DNA of 64,000 nt from Schaalia odontolytica. Its GTDB lineage: Bacteria; Actinomycetota; Actinomycetes; Actinomycetales; Actinomycetaceae. The notes below the pieces were generated by a model that saw nothing but the letters and a program-made list of their open reading frames with translations, was not told where the DNA came from and did no database searches. The translations under genes were made by a program, and so were the position numbers. Below, one piece after another: positions 54,215 to 63,206 of this stretch; the first letter of the stretch is position 1; each line of letters opens with the position of its first letter. The DNA is taken from assembly GCF_031191545.1 (NCBI RefSeq), contig NZ_CP133472.1, positions 992,001 through 1,056,000 on the forward strand, written 5' to 3'.

Positions 54215-55195
54215 TTCACCTACAGACAGCACGCCTGTGGCATCGCCCCGGACATGAACTGGTTGCCTGGAGGCTGCCGCCTGCCTGCCAGCATCTCTGT
54301 GGCGCGTCGCACCGGGCGTCATCAGGGGCCGCGAGCCACCACCCACCTAAGCATGCGTGGAGCACCGTCACCGCAAAGCCGATTGTCCGCACCCTCCTGC
54401 ATCCACAGGCATTTCACCCGCCGGGGCGGCATGACACCAGTTAAGCGACTGTGCATCGGTTAGGGAGCATTCCACCAGCTCGGAGCGGATTGAATGCTCC
54501 CTTGCCGGCGCGCCAACGCCACAAAACAAGCAACATTGCGGTCGCATGACAAGGAATCACATCAAACGGGTTGCTACACCACACGAGGCTCCGACATGCC
54601 GACCACACTCTCTCTCCCAGGGCCACAGGGCGACAGAGCCACAGGGCACAAAATGACCACACCACCCCCCGGCAGCACTTACGCGCGATTACACGGGCCG
54701 CGGTGCGCAACAAGCCCCCCCACACTGTTATCAATGCGAGTTGTCAGGAGAGGCGGCTATGACACTCGGAAAACTGGATGGGAAACCACTATCTGGAAAG
54801 GCTATTGCGTTCCGGATGGGAAAGTAACCTATCCACAAGAGCCGTTCCTATCCAGAACACACGATCACACCGCCGGAAGACCGACGCAGGCCTGGGTGAG
54901 GTTGCAGGATTGGTGGATGGCCAGGCCCCGAGCCCGGAACACAGCCGACGCGCACCAACCAACATGCGGCACAGTCAGACAACAAGCAGGGCGCACTCCG
55001 AGGCGCGCAGCATCGCTGAGTTACTCGTCGATGATCCCGCACAGCTCCTACCGCCCACAAAACCACAGCTCAACAACCCTCACCTCGACGACATAGAAGC
55101 GGCAAAACCGGCAGGACACGACGGAGCAAGCGAGCCGAAACACGCGCGCAACGACACGTCGTCGGAACCGGGCAGGGAGGAAGCCCCGGCGACAC
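54215..55195. other. Gene-free region between R1 copy C and trpG
   Basis: 981 bp. It contains an inverted repeat GGGAGCATTC/GAATGCTCCC (54463-54472 with 54492-54501) and the degenerate R1 copy D (54774-54856). Open frames here lack coding character, with weak GC3 bias and no recognisable motif. The whole 52912-55195 block (2.3 kb) therefore appears to be non-coding, unusual in this compact genome. Confidence 0.6.
54774..54856. repeat. R1 box array, copy D (degenerate)
   Basis: Boxes CTGGATGGGAA (54774), CTGGAAAGGCT (54793) and CCGGATGGGAA (54812), then inverted AACCTATCCAC (54826) and TTCCTATCCAG (54845). The boxes are worn but the offsets 0, 19, 38, 52, 71 are exact. Confidence 0.7.
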
Positions 55196-55834
55196 CTACA
55201 GCTTGAAACGCTCCGCGACGACGGGCTTCAGGGACGCGGCCCGCTCCCGAGCTGCGGTATCGCCGCAGGCGGTCAGCCAGTTGGCGAACATGAGGTGCCC
55301 GGACTGGGTCGTAACGGACTCGGGGTGGAACTGGACGCCCTCGAGGGGCAGGGAGCGGTGGCGCACACCCATGATGATACCGGAGTCGGTGGTCGCGGAG
55401 ACCTCAAGTTCATCGGGCATCGTCGCCGGGTCGATCGTCAGCGAGTGGTAGCGGGTGACGGTCAGCGGCGAGGGGACTCCTTCGAACACGCCTCGCCCGT
55501 CGTGCGTGATGACGGAGGTCTTGCCGTGCATGAGTTCGGGTGCGTGCCCGACTGTCGCGCCGAACAGCTCACCGAGAGACTGGTGTCCCAGGCACACGCC
55601 CAGCATCGGCACACCATGAGACGCGCAGTCAGCGATGGTCTGCAGGGAGGCTCCGGCGCTCTTGGGGTCCCCGGGGCCGGGGGAGATGAGAACACCGTCG
55701 TAGCCGGCCTCGAACCACTCGGGATCCACGACATCGTTGCGCACGACATCCACGGTGGCACCCAGATGGCGCAGGTAGCCCACGATCGTGAAGACGAACG
55801 AGTCGTAGTTGTCGACGCAGAGGATTCGTACCAT
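55196..55834 (-). CDS. trpG: Class I glutamine amidotransferase (anthranilate/aminodeoxychorismate synthase component II)
   Basis: 212 residues. It supplies ammonia to TrpE or PabB from glutamine. Catalytic Cys81 in GVCLGHQSLG, and the His/Glu pair in GVQFHPES near 177. N-terminal ILCVDNYDSFVFTIV and SPGPGDP are typical. ATG 55834 has AAGGGA upstream; the longer frame is not supported. No trpE or pabB is adjacent; the gene is kept near crgA and srtE as in other actinobacteria, so trpG versus pabA cannot be decided. Confidence 0.9.
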   Translation of the reverse strand: MVRILCVDNYDSFVFTIVGYLRHLGATVDVVRNDVVDPEWFEAGYDGVLISPGPGDPKSAGASLQTIADCASHGVPMLGVCLGHQSLGELFGATVGHAPELMHGKTSVITHDGRGVFEGVPSPLTVTRYHSLTIDPATMPDELEVSATTDSGIIMGVRHRSLPLEGVQFHPESVTTQSGHLMFANWLTACGDTAARERAASLKPVVAERFKL

Positions 55835-55977
55835 CGCCAGTCCCTTCGTGTACGAGGCCGTGGCCCCTTCTCCGGCATCCATCGTAGGGCGCACCCCCAG
55901 TGGGCGCGCGGGCGCTGTCCGCTCTCCGGGCGAAGCGGCACAGACGGATCCGCCCGCACACGCCCGCGGATACGGCA

Positions 55978-56004
55978 CGAGGCCGGGCAGACCCGGCCTC
56001 GTCC
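55978..56004. repeat. Inverted pair of the GACGAGGCCGGG word
   Basis: ACGAGGCCGGG (55978-55988) faces CCCGGCCTCGTCC (55992-56004) with a three-base gap. It lies 25 bp after the stop of the 51-residue gene and can act as its terminator. Confidence 0.65.
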
Positions 56005-56028
56005 CTTTCCATCAAGCGCAGCTCAAGC

Positions 56029-56184
56029 TCAGCCGACGGAGGCTTCTCCCAGCTCCAGGTAGGTCTGGACCCAGGGGTAGACCCACGTGAACAGCGCGGC
56101 GACAACCGCGCCGATGAGGGCCAGGGACTCGATGACCTTAAACCAGGTGGGTCCGGGCAGGTGGCGGAAGATCCATGCGTACAT
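56029..56184 (-). CDS. Conserved-looking 51-residue membrane protein
   Basis: Too short for most gene callers, but well supported: ATG 56184 has AAGGA six bases upstream, codon use has strong GC3, and it starts 11 bp after the srtE stop on the same strand. It begins MYAWIFRHLPGPTW, then one hydrophobic helix (about 20-37) and ends in a Glu-bearing tail. From memory, small proteins with a similar YxxxWRxLPGP start occur at this spot in other actinobacteria; a search should confirm. Function unknown, possibly linked to SrtE or division. Confidence 0.75.
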   Translation of the reverse strand: MYAWIFRHLPGPTWFKVIESLALIGAVVAALFTWVYPWVQTYLELGEASVG

Positions 56185-56194
56185 GTGGGGTCCT

Positions 56195-56956
56195 TCAGTT
56201 CGTGGGTTCGTCGACGAGTTCGGCGGGGACGCCCGTGTCCTTGGGGGTCCAGGATTCGAACTTAAGGTGGACGATGTAGCGCTGCCAGTTGCCGTACTCG
56301 GGGTGGCAGGTCGTCATGGTCATCCAGCGTTCCGTGGGTGTTTCGGACCAGGAAACGTCGTCGATAACGGGGGCAACAACCCGCATCTGCGTGGGGTCGG
56401 TGGCGTCGATGATCTCGGAGGAGACCATCGAGTAGACGAGGTAGTGGTCGTCGACTTCCACGACGACCTTGTCGCCCTGGGTAAGGCGATCGATCCAACG
56501 GAAGTTGTTGCCGTAGGTACGGCGGTGGCCGGCAACGGAGAAGTTACCGACGCCGCCAGGCTGGGTGGTCATGTCGTAGTGGCCGGCCCATCCCTGGTCG
56601 AGAACGTAGGAGGTGGTGCCTTCCGCGAGCGGAATCTTCATCCAGTCCCAGGTCGGCACGTGGATGAGGCCGTATACCTCGCCGTCGCCGACTTCGCGTT
56701 CGAAGGCGGGTGGATCATCGGTGCGGACTTCGCCGAGGGCACGCTTGGAAGGCTGGTGTTCTTCTTCGTACGAGGCGATGGTCTGGGAGACCTGCCCGGA
56801 GACCTCGTAGGTCGTCCAGTACAGCTGCCAGACGGAGAAAAGCCCGATGACGAGGGCGAAGGTAATGAGCAGTTCGCCAACCACACCGACGATGTTCCAG
56901 AAGATGTTGGAGCGCTTTTTGCTTGTCGGCGAGGCTGGGGCGACGTGTTCACCCAT
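56195..56956 (-). CDS. srtE: Class E (housekeeping) sortase
   Basis: 253 residues. One N-terminal membrane helix (about 22-44). Catalytic His near 144 in VAGHRRTYG, Cys217 in TTCHPEYGNWQRY, and a downstream basic residue in YIVHLKF in place of the more common Arg context. The TTCHP motif and HRRTYG are class E marks. In actinobacteria it anchors LAXTG-type proteins to the wall. ATG 56956 has GGAGG six bases upstream and overlaps the DUF881 gene's end by eight bases. Confidence 0.93.
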   Translation of the reverse strand: MGEHVAPASPTSKKRSNIFWNIVGVVGELLITFALVIGLFSVWQLYWTTYEVSGQVSQTIASYEEEHQPSKRALGEVRTDDPPAFEREVGDGEVYGLIHVPTWDWMKIPLAEGTTSYVLDQGWAGHYDMTTQPGGVGNFSVAGHRRTYGNNFRWIDRLTQGDKVVVEVDDHYLVYSMVSSEIIDATDPTQMRVVAPVIDDVSWSETPTERWMTMTTCHPEYGNWQRYIVHLKFESWTPKDTGVPAELVDEPTN

Positions 56957-57653
56957 TCGTTTCCTCCACGGTTGCATAGTTGACTGTCAGAGAGGTAGTG
57001 GCAGGCGCAAAGCTCAGGGAGTCTTTGGTCTGCATGTCCCACCCGAGGCCGTACTTCGTCACGTAGGCCTGGTAATTCACCATACGTGGGCTTGCGGTAA
57101 CCGTCGCGCGCAGAGTGGCAGGATCACCAATTGCTTGGATCACATAGGGTGGTGAATAGCTGGTGCCGTCCACGAGAATCACGTTGCCGATGCAGCGGAT
57201 GACGGTGCGGGAGGTGACGCGCACGCCTTGGACGGTCATGGCCTCGGCGCCGCCACTCCACAGGGCGTTCATGGTGTCCTCGATGTCCTGCTGGTGGATG
57301 ACGAGGTCGTTGGGGGTCGCACCTGCGGGAATTTGCCCGGGGGGCGCGTCGGAGAGAGTGATTTGGACGCCGGGTCCGGAGACGGGACGGGTGGAGCGGG
57401 CGGTGAACGCATCTTCGTCGGGGGTGCCTGATTGAGGGGCGGCGGAGGAGAAGGCCTGAATCTGCGCATCGAGCCCGGAGACCTCGTTTTCGAGGACTCT
57501 GACTTGTTCCTGGCGGTTGCGCACGAGGGTCGACAGGTCGGATGTGGCAGCGGGGCTTGTGCGTTCGTGGAGCGCGGAGACGGAGAAGAGGAGGCCGGAG
57601 GCGACGGTCACGGCGAGGACGCCTGCGATGTGGCGGACGCTGCGTGCGTGCAT
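56949..57653 (-). CDS. DUF881 family protein
   Basis: 234 residues. A signal-anchor (about 5-27), a short coiled coil (TLVRNRQEQVRVLENEVSGL near 40-60), then the DUF881 fold: PVSGPGVQITLSDAP, LVIHQQDIEDTMNALWSGGAEAM and the end WDMQTKDSLSFAPAT. Members are divisome-associated membrane proteins encoded by crgA in many actinobacteria; exact role unknown. ATG 57653 has GAGGAGG upstream. First of three overlapping or adjacent genes with srtE and the 51-residue protein. Confidence 0.92.
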   Translation of the reverse strand: MHARSVRHIAGVLAVTVASGLLFSVSALHERTSPAATSDLSTLVRNRQEQVRVLENEVSGLDAQIQAFSSAAPQSGTPDEDAFTARSTRPVSGPGVQITLSDAPPGQIPAGATPNDLVIHQQDIEDTMNALWSGGAEAMTVQGVRVTSRTVIRCIGNVILVDGTSYSPPYVIQAIGDPATLRATVTASPRMVNYQAYVTKYGLGWDMQTKDSLSFAPATTSLTVNYATVEETNG

Positions 57654-57777
57654 CTTTCCTCCTCCCGTGGCGCTGCGCTTTGGCACTTTCCACGTCCGAG
57701 ACTACGCTAGTGTTGCGACTAATTCATCACCGCCGGGCGGTTTGTCTTCCCGCGCGGGCCAGCAGAGAGGACCCGAC

Positions 57778-58041
57778 GTGGCCGAATCCAAGAAGCGTAA
57801 GAAGAACGGACACGAGGTCGAGGACGACACCGAGATCCAGAACTGGACTGACGGTATTCCACTCAGCCCGGCCTGGTGGGCTCCCACCTTCGTGGCCCTG
57901 ATGATCCTGGGCCTGCTGTGGGTTGTCGTCTACTACATTTCGTCGGGCACCTACCCGGTGCCGAAGCTGGGCGCGTGGAATATCGCGGTGGGCCTGGGCA
58001 CGATGATGGTGGGCTTCCTGATGACGCTGCGTTGGCGTTGA
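57778..58041 (+). CDS. crgA: Cell division protein CrgA
   Basis: 87 residues with two membrane helices (about 35-55 and 67-84). A charged Lys-rich start is followed by the typical PLSPAWWAPTFVALMILGLLWVV-type first helix and YPVPKLGAWNIAVG loop. It recruits and stabilises division proteins at the septum. GTG 57778 with GAGAGG upstream. Divergent from the DUF881 gene. Confidence 0.96.
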   Translation: MAESKKRKKNGHEVEDDTEIQNWTDGIPLSPAWWAPTFVALMILGLLWVVVYYISSGTYPVPKLGAWNIAVGLGTMMVGFLMTLRWR

Positions 58042-58085
58042 TGAGGGCGCGGCGGGCGCAGGCCTGCCGTCTCCGGTGAGTATGT

Positions 58086-58119
58086 GTGGGGCGTTCCGAC
58101 TGCGGTCGGGACGCCCCAC
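58086..58119 (+). terminator. crgA terminator hairpin
   Basis: 15-bp stem with one wobble pair and a four-base loop, 44 bases after the crgA stop. Confidence 0.8.
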
Positions 58120-58181
58120 CATTCTCTTGGGTTGTATCGGCGAGGCCGGGGCTGGCAGCCGGGCCACGGCCGAGTTTTGGG

Positions 58182-58943
58182 TCAGGGCCTGTTGAGCTGG
58201 ACCCTCATGCCTGCGTCGTACATCCCTTGGAGCGTGCGTCCGGCGAGGCCGTCTTCGAGGCGCTCGGGGTGCGCGCTGGCGAAGGACATGACGGTTGTGG
58301 CTCCGGCGTGAATGATCGCGGGGGACGCGGGCGTCGAGGGGCCGAGGACGACGGTGTGCGCGTCGGAGGATAGCTCGAGGAGGCGCGGCATCGTCTTGTT
58401 GACGAAGGCGGATCCGGAGATGAAGACGAAGTCCATCTCGGGGAGCAGGTACTCGCACGCGGAGTCGGGGTAGTCGCCGTCGATCACGTTGCGTTCGAGG
58501 ATGTTGAGCTGCGCGGCGTCGGGCATGGCGGCGGCCGCGAAGGGGAAGTGGCCGATGACGGCGACGCGCTTGCCGGCGACGAGGGGCGCGTAGGGGTGGA
58601 AAGTGCGTCCCCAGTTGTTTTCCTCGCAGGCGCGGAAACCGTGGGCCAGGGCTCGCACCGGATGGGAGTGGTAGGCGTTGACAGCGGCCATTCCGATGCC
58701 GGCATCCTCAAAGTTCCACGACTTGGCGAGGGCGGCGACGTCTCGCAGGGGACGACCGACGAGGTCGCCGGGATCCTCGGTCGCGCGCGGGCGGGATTGG
58801 ACGTTCATGCCGAAGGCCATGCCGACACCGTCCTCGCTGGTGGCGACGCGACGCCACTTACCGTCGGTGAGGATCTGGGTGATGGTGACGTCGGGGGAAA
58901 TCTCGTCGATGAGCTGGTCGTACAGGTCCCAGGGGCTGGTCAT
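58182..58943 (-). CDS. DUF4213/DUF364 family protein (putative heavy-metal chelation)
   Basis: 253 residues, cytoplasmic. N-terminal DUF4213 (about 1-85) with GWSMNV-like GMAFGMNVQSR and AVNAYHSHP near 95, then DUF364 (about 120-250) with GKRVAVIGHFPF and GSAFVNKTMPRLLEL, ending with the conserved Gly-rich turn LGPSTPASP. The name 'heavy-metal chelatase' is a weak family label; no metal transporter adjoins. ATG 58943 has AGGAGA upstream. Confidence 0.85.
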   Translation of the reverse strand: MTSPWDLYDQLIDEISPDVTITQILTDGKWRRVATSEDGVGMAFGMNVQSRPRATEDPGDLVGRPLRDVAALAKSWNFEDAGIGMAAVNAYHSHPVRALAHGFRACEENNWGRTFHPYAPLVAGKRVAVIGHFPFAAAAMPDAAQLNILERNVIDGDYPDSACEYLLPEMDFVFISGSAFVNKTMPRLLELSSDAHTVVLGPSTPASPAIIHAGATTVMSFASAHPERLEDGLAGRTLQGMYDAGMRVQLNRP

Positions 58944-58968
58944 GGTGTCTCCTGTGGGGGGGCGCATG

Positions 58969-59003
58969 AGGGAGGGCCCGGCACTCTATGCCGGACCCTC
59001 CCT
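58969..59003 (-). terminator. Terminator hairpin of the rhomboid gene
   Basis: 15-bp stem with one mismatch and a five-base loop, about 48 bases after the rhomboid stop. Confidence 0.8.
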
Positions 59004-59050
59004 ATATTAGGTCATCCTTAGATGGCTTGCGCCCATCGGATGTTTCCGCG

Positions 59051-59923
59051 CTAGGCGCCGTAGACCTCGTACAGAACGCGGAAAGCGAGCGCGTTGACCG
59101 CGATCATGCCCACGACCATCCCCAGCGCCACGAGCGCCTGGCGGCGATTCTGCGCCGCCTCGGTGACGCCCGAGCGCGGACGGGAAAGGCGGACGAGCAA
59201 CCACGTCGCCGCCAAGCCTGCGATCGCGCCACCGATGTGCCCCTGCCACGAGATACCGCTGACCATGAAGCCGTACACAAGGTTCACGCCGAGCAGCGTC
59301 AGGATGGCGGTCGTGTCCGACCCACTCAGACGCTGCAGGACGAAGACCGCCGCGAAAAGACCAAACACAGCCGCGGAAGCACCCACCGTACTGACGAATA
59401 CCTCGGAGGGCTGGATCAGGCACCATGCGAGAATGAAAGCAGAGCCACCCAACGCACTCACCAGGTAGACGGTAAGGAAACGCCACCAGCCCATGACCGG
59501 CTCAATCGCGCGCCCCACCCAGTACAGGGACAGCATGTTGAACAGGATATGGAGCAGGCCTCCGTGCAGGAACGCGCCCGTGAGGACCGTCCACGGGCGC
59601 GCCATCAGATAAGCGGGCACGAGGGCAAGTGAGTCCGTGAGGGCGGGAGCCAGCAGCGTGAGGGCAAACATGAGGACACAGATCGCCATCATCGAGTAGG
59701 TGACGACCGGCGCTCCGGCCGCGCGCGATGCGGACCGCATCCACCGCTTCTTCGAGGACGTGCAATCCACGCAGATCGAGCGAACCTCGGTCGGGATCGC
59801 ACAGTCCACGCAGATGGGTCGGTTGCAGCGCTTGCAGTAGTCGACGCTTCGCACGCCCGGGTGGCGCGGACAGTCGGGGGCGGCGCGCGGGTCCGACCGC
59901 TGGCCATAGCTCGGCATGCTCAT
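59051..59923 (-). CDS. Rhomboid family intramembrane serine protease
   Basis: 290 residues. An N-terminal zinc-ribbon-like part (CPRHP, CKRCNRPIC, CVDC within residues 14-55) is followed by six to seven membrane helices. HILFNMLSLYWVG near 125, catalytic Ser in VGASAAVFGL near 180 and His in QGHIGGAIAG near 235. It cleaves membrane proteins within the bilayer. ATG 59923 has AAGGGA four bases upstream. The Cys-rich N-terminal extension is common to actinobacterial rhomboids. Confidence 0.92.
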   Translation of the reverse strand: MSMPSYGQRSDPRAAPDCPRHPGVRSVDYCKRCNRPICVDCAIPTEVRSICVDCTSSKKRWMRSASRAAGAPVVTYSMMAICVLMFALTLLAPALTDSLALVPAYLMARPWTVLTGAFLHGGLLHILFNMLSLYWVGRAIEPVMGWWRFLTVYLVSALGGSAFILAWCLIQPSEVFVSTVGASAAVFGLFAAVFVLQRLSGSDTTAILTLLGVNLVYGFMVSGISWQGHIGGAIAGLAATWLLVRLSRPRSGVTEAAQNRRQALVALGMVVGMIAVNALAFRVLYEVYGA

Positions 59924-59951
59924 AGCTTCCCTTTCGGCAGGCGAGTAAGGC

Positions 59952-60014
59952 ACGAGGCCGGGGTGCACCTTCCCGGTCACTGCACTGAGCAGCGGGGGCG
60001 GCCCCGGCCTCGTC
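59952..60014. repeat. Facing pair of GACGAGGCCGGGG words
   Basis: ACGAGGCCGGGG at 59952-59963 and CCCCGGCCTCGTC at 60002-60014, in the 111-bp gap between ppiA and the rhomboid gene, 20 bases after the ppiA stop on the minus strand. They can pair as a terminator stem. Confidence 0.65.
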
Positions 60015-60034
60015 GAGGATTAAGGGGGAGAGGG

Positions 60035-60556
60035 TCAGTCGACGATCTCGATGGAGGTGATGACCTGCTCCGTGACGGGGCGGTCGTTCGCGCCCGTGGG
60101 GGTGGTGGCGATGGCGTCGACGACGCGCTTGGACTCCTCGTCGGTGACCTTACCGAAGATGGTGTGGTTGCCGAGCAGCCACGGGGTGGGGGCCACGGTG
60201 ATGAAGAACTGCGAGCCGTTGGTGCCCTTGCCCATGCGCTTGCCGGCGTTGGCCATGGCGAGCAGGTAGGGGTCGTTGAAGTTCAGCTCGGGGTGGATCT
60301 CATCGTTGAACTGGTAGCCGGGGCCGCCGGTTCCGGTGCCGAGGGGGTCGCCGCCCTGGATCATAAAGCCGGGGATCACGCGATGGAAGACGGTGCCGTC
60401 GTAGAGGGGGCGGGAGGTCTTCTGGCCGGTTGAGGGGTCGACCCATTCGCGCTCGCCCTTGGCCAGGGTCACGAAGTTGTGAACCGTGTTGGGGGCGTGG
60501 TTGGGGAAGAGCTCGACGGTGATGTCGCCGGCGGAGGTGTGAAGAATAGCTTTCAT
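60035..60556 (-). CDS. ppiA: Cyclophilin-type peptidyl-prolyl isomerase
   Basis: 173 residues, cytoplasmic. It speeds proline cis/trans isomerisation. Cyclophilin marks: [16 protein letters not shown] (catalytic Arg), [27 protein letters not shown] 60556 is where the fold starts ([12 protein letters not shown]); there is no clear ribosome site, so the mRNA may be leaderless. The longer frame runs into the divergent gene's promoter. Its place near trpG and crgA matches the M. tuberculosis order. Confidence 0.95.
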   Translation of the reverse strand: MKAILHTSAGDITVELFPNHAPNTVHNFVTLAKGEREWVDPSTGQKTSRPLYDGTVFHRVIPGFMIQGGDPLGTGTGGPGYQFNDEIHPELNFNDPYLLAMANAGKRMGKGTNGSQFFITVAPTPWLLGNHTIFGKVTDEESKRVVDAIATTPTGANDRPVTEQVITSIEIVD

Positions 60557-60707
60557 GCCATTAATGGTCGCATCTTTTCCTGGGCGTTTCCTGTCCGTCG
60601 GGCACCTCACGCGAGACGGTGGGCTGCAGATCACACGCTGTTGTAGCACAATAGAGGTGAGTGGCGCGTCCGCGCCCCTGTTTATTGTGGACAGAATCGG
60701 AGACATC

Positions 60708-61310
60708 ATGGCTACTTCGCCGACTTTCGATGCAGACAAGTTGCGCGCATCATCTCAGCATCTTCGCGACGCCGCCGCCATTTACGCCGGCAAGGTTGCC
60801 GTGCGGGCCGCCGATCTGGCTGGCCAGGGCGTTGACTGGGCCGCGCCCCGCGCCCAGGCGGCGCTGAGCTCCGCGATTGAGCACGCGACCCCCGCGATTG
60901 AGAACGCCGCTGCTCGCGCCCAGGCTGCCGCCGCGCAGGCTGGCCCGGCGATCGAGAACGCCCGCGAGCACCTCGTGGATGACTACCTGCCCCGCGCTTC
61001 CCTGGCCGTTAACCAGGCTGGTGCCGCTTTGACGGCTCGCGGCTCACTGTCGGATCGCGCCCGCCGCGCCTCCGAGGCCTCGGCTGCCGCTCTGGCGACG
61101 CCCACGCGTAAGCGCCGCAGGTGCCGCGTGCTGCGCGCCTTCGGCCTGACCGCTTTGGTTGGTGCCGTTGCGGGTGCCGGCTACATCCTGTGGAAGCGTT
61201 CGCAGCCGATTGAGGATCCGTGGGCCGAGGAGTACTGGGCGGATCTGGACACGGATTCCTTCGTGCCCAACACCGAGGCTGAAAAGGCCACCTTCGAGGC
61301 GGGCGAGTAA
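60708..61310 (+). CDS. Ala-rich protein with one membrane helix, function unknown
   Basis: 200 residues. Residues 5-120 are Ala-rich amphipathic helices with repeated AIENA and [11 protein letters not shown], like YtxH or apolipoprotein-type coils. A basic stretch [10 protein letters not shown] precedes one membrane helix (about 150-168) and an acidic tail ([12 protein letters not shown]). ATG 60708 has GGAG five bases upstream. Divergent from ppiA. Confidence 0.82.
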   Translation: MATSPTFDADKLRASSQHLRDAAAIYAGKVAVRAADLAGQGVDWAAPRAQAALSSAIEHATPAIENAAARAQAAAAQAGPAIENAREHLVDDYLPRASLAVNQAGAALTARGSLSDRARRASEASAAALATPTRKRRRCRVLRAFGLTALVGAVAGAGYILWKRSQPIEDPWAEEYWADLDTDSFVPNTEAEKATFEAGE

Positions 61311-61338
61311 CACTCACCTTTTGCAAGGTTTTTGCTGG

Positions 61339-61373
61339 CTGGGGGCCGCGACGCGCTGCGTCGCGGCCCCCAG
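61339..61373 (+). terminator. Strong terminator hairpin
   Basis: Perfect 16-bp GC stem with a three-base loop, 28 bases after the stop of the Ala-rich gene, followed by CCTTACTTTCT. Confidence 0.9.
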
Positions 61374-61392
61374 CCTTACTTTCTGCTCGACG

Positions 61393-61438
61393 AAGCACCC
61401 CGCGTCGCACCGAATGAAGGTGCCGACGCGGGGTGCTT
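61393..61438 (-). terminator. Terminator hairpin of the convergent gene
   Basis: Perfect 15-bp stem AAGCACCCCGCGTCG with its complement, 18 bases after the stop of the gene at 61457. Confidence 0.85.
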
Positions 61439-61456
61439 GACGCCAGAGGACCGGCC

Positions 61457-61945
61457 CTATGACGAGCGGTTCTTCAGTGCGGTGACGATAGCGACGATGA
61501 TTGAGGCGACAATGACGATGAGGCCGATCGGCAGGATGTAGAAAATCATCGCGATTGGAAGCCAGTACAGTCCGTCTCCACCGTCGCCGTGATTGCCCGG
61601 AATGAATTCGATAAGGAACCATGCGATGAAGGGCGAGAGCACCAGCAGTATGCCGATTCCGAAGACAGTGCCCGCAGCCATGTAGGATGTGCGACGCTTC
61701 ATGGGAGCCATTGGACCCATTGGAGCATGCCCGTAGCCTGCGTACCCAGCTTGCGGGTAACCCTGCACAGCGGCACCATTCCCGGGCTGCGCCGCCCAGT
61801 TCGCCTGCGCCGCCCAGTTCGCCTGTATCCCCGGCTGGGGCAGCCCCTGAGGAGGAACACCGCCCTGGTACTGGTAGGACGGCTGCTGAGCAGACAAATC
61901 TGAGTAAGCGTTCGGGTTAGGAACATTCGGATTCGGGGTTGTCAC
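61457..61945 (-). CDS. Small Pro/Gln/Tyr-rich membrane protein
   Basis: 162 residues. The N-terminal 80 residues are low-complexity (PNPNVPNPN, a duplicated AQANWAAQ, GYPQAGYAGYG), then two membrane helices at about 90-112 and 127-152 and a short basic tail. GTG 61945 has GGAAGGA six bases upstream. The layout recalls the three genes at 14.6-16.4 kb, though the helices are not clearly homologous. Confidence 0.78.
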   Translation of the reverse strand: MTTPNPNVPNPNAYSDLSAQQPSYQYQGGVPPQGLPQPGIQANWAAQANWAAQPGNGAAVQGYPQAGYAGYGHAPMGPMAPMKRRTSYMAAGTVFGIGILLVLSPFIAWFLIEFIPGNHGDGGDGLYWLPIAMIFYILPIGLIVIVASIIVAIVTALKNRSS

Positions 61946-62308
61946 GGTCAATCCTTCCGCCAATGGTACGCACCCGGATGAGCAACAGTCACAATCCTAA
62001 ATGAAGACGGGCCGCAGGGGACGAGCGGTCAGCACCGGGCCGACGATTCCGAAGCTGATCGACGTGCGCGCCAGACGGCGAGGTTGAGAAGGGTCGTTCA
62101 CGACACCGGCCCGTAGCGCCATGCCACATGTGGTCCCCTGCGCAACGCCCGGATGAGGGAAACACTCGCAATCTCAGGCTGGACATCAGGCTGTTGCTCC
62201 TATCACATGCTCTATTCCTTTCTTGGTCAGGATCATCGCATCACACGCGGGCACTGAACCAACAATGCTGGCGAGGCCGACCCCAACCTCGTTCGTCGAG
62301 GGAGCGCT
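61946..62308. other. Gene-free spacer
   Basis: 363 bp. A loose direct repeat beginning CCGGATGAG with CAATCTCA or CAATCCTA about 20 bases later occurs near 61974 and 62150. No gene or clear terminator recognised. Confidence 0.4.
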
Positions 62309-63172
62309 CTACGGGATGGCTGACAGAAGCAGCAGGGGGAGGAAGAGAACGCACCAGCACAGGGGCACGTTCAGGACTATTCCTCGCCCGGCAAGCGCCC
62401 GCTCGGCCTCGCTGTCGGCGTGCCGACGCGCCCGTATGCCCACGATCAGGCCCGTCAATTGGATAAGGCCCGCCGGGACGGACATGTGGATGCAGACGGC
62501 CACGACAATCAACGCGGGCAAGAAGGGTCGCCCCGGCGTCGTAGCGAGCTCGTGGAGCATCGCGAACAGGCCGACAAGCAACGCTCCGGCCATAGCCAGC
62601 ATGCCCGCTGCTCCCGCGCCCACCGATATCGCGCCCGCGCTGGCACGCATGCCGCGGAATAGGGACACGCACGCAGCCAGGACCGCAGCGCCGCACACAA
62701 CGAGGAGGGGCACGAGCGCCCGCGGATCGGGGACCAAGCCAACGACGGGGGTGATGCAGGCGCAGGCAAGAAAGAAGGCATTCGCACCCACTCCGAGCGC
62801 GCAGCGCGCGAGCTCCCTGCGATCCTCGGCGCGCGTTCGTCCCATCAGCCCGGCGACGACACCCACCAGATGAACGATCCCCGCCACGCCGGCTGCGGGC
62901 AGGAGGGAACGGACAAACTCGCCGTCGCTCATGACCGCAAACTCGCCGGGAATGACGAGGTTAGCGCTGGCGCTCATCTCGTCGGCAACCGAAGCCAACC
63001 GGACGAGGAAGAACCCGCTCATGACCACGAGTCCCGCAACCAGCGTGCAGATCGAGGCCGCACCCGCGCTCGCTCGCCTGCCCGGACCCGTCCTCTCAAC
63101 CCTCTCCCCCGCGACCGCGGTGTCAGCGGAGCTGCCGTTGCCGACAGCATCAGTCGAAGTATTCACGTCCAC
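62309..63172 (-). CDS. Polytopic membrane protein of unknown function
   Basis: 287 residues, GTG start with AAAGGAGG ten bases upstream. A polar N-terminus of about 35 residues is followed by roughly seven hydrophobic segments up to PLCWCVLFLPLLLLSAIP at the end. Cys and Ala are frequent in the helices. No family recognised. It lies 34 bp below another small membrane-protein gene on the same strand. Confidence 0.72.
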   Translation of the reverse strand: MDVNTSTDAVGNGSSADTAVAGERVERTGPGRRASAGAASICTLVAGLVVMSGFFLVRLASVADEMSASANLVIPGEFAVMSDGEFVRSLLPAAGVAGIVHLVGVVAGLMGRTRAEDRRELARCALGVGANAFFLACACITPVVGLVPDPRALVPLLVVCGAAVLAACVSLFRGMRASAGAISVGAGAAGMLAMAGALLVGLFAMLHELATTPGRPFLPALIVVAVCIHMSVPAGLIQLTGLIVGIRARRHADSEAERALAGRGIVLNVPLCWCVLFLPLLLLSAIP

Positions 63173-63206
63173 GGCGACCCGCCCTCCTTTCTCTCACGCT
63201 TCCTCA

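Noticed and set aside
54494-55206. Overlapping small plus-strand frames in the pknB-trpG spacer
   Set aside because: No motif, weak codon bias and overlap with degenerate R1 boxes; treated as non-coding.
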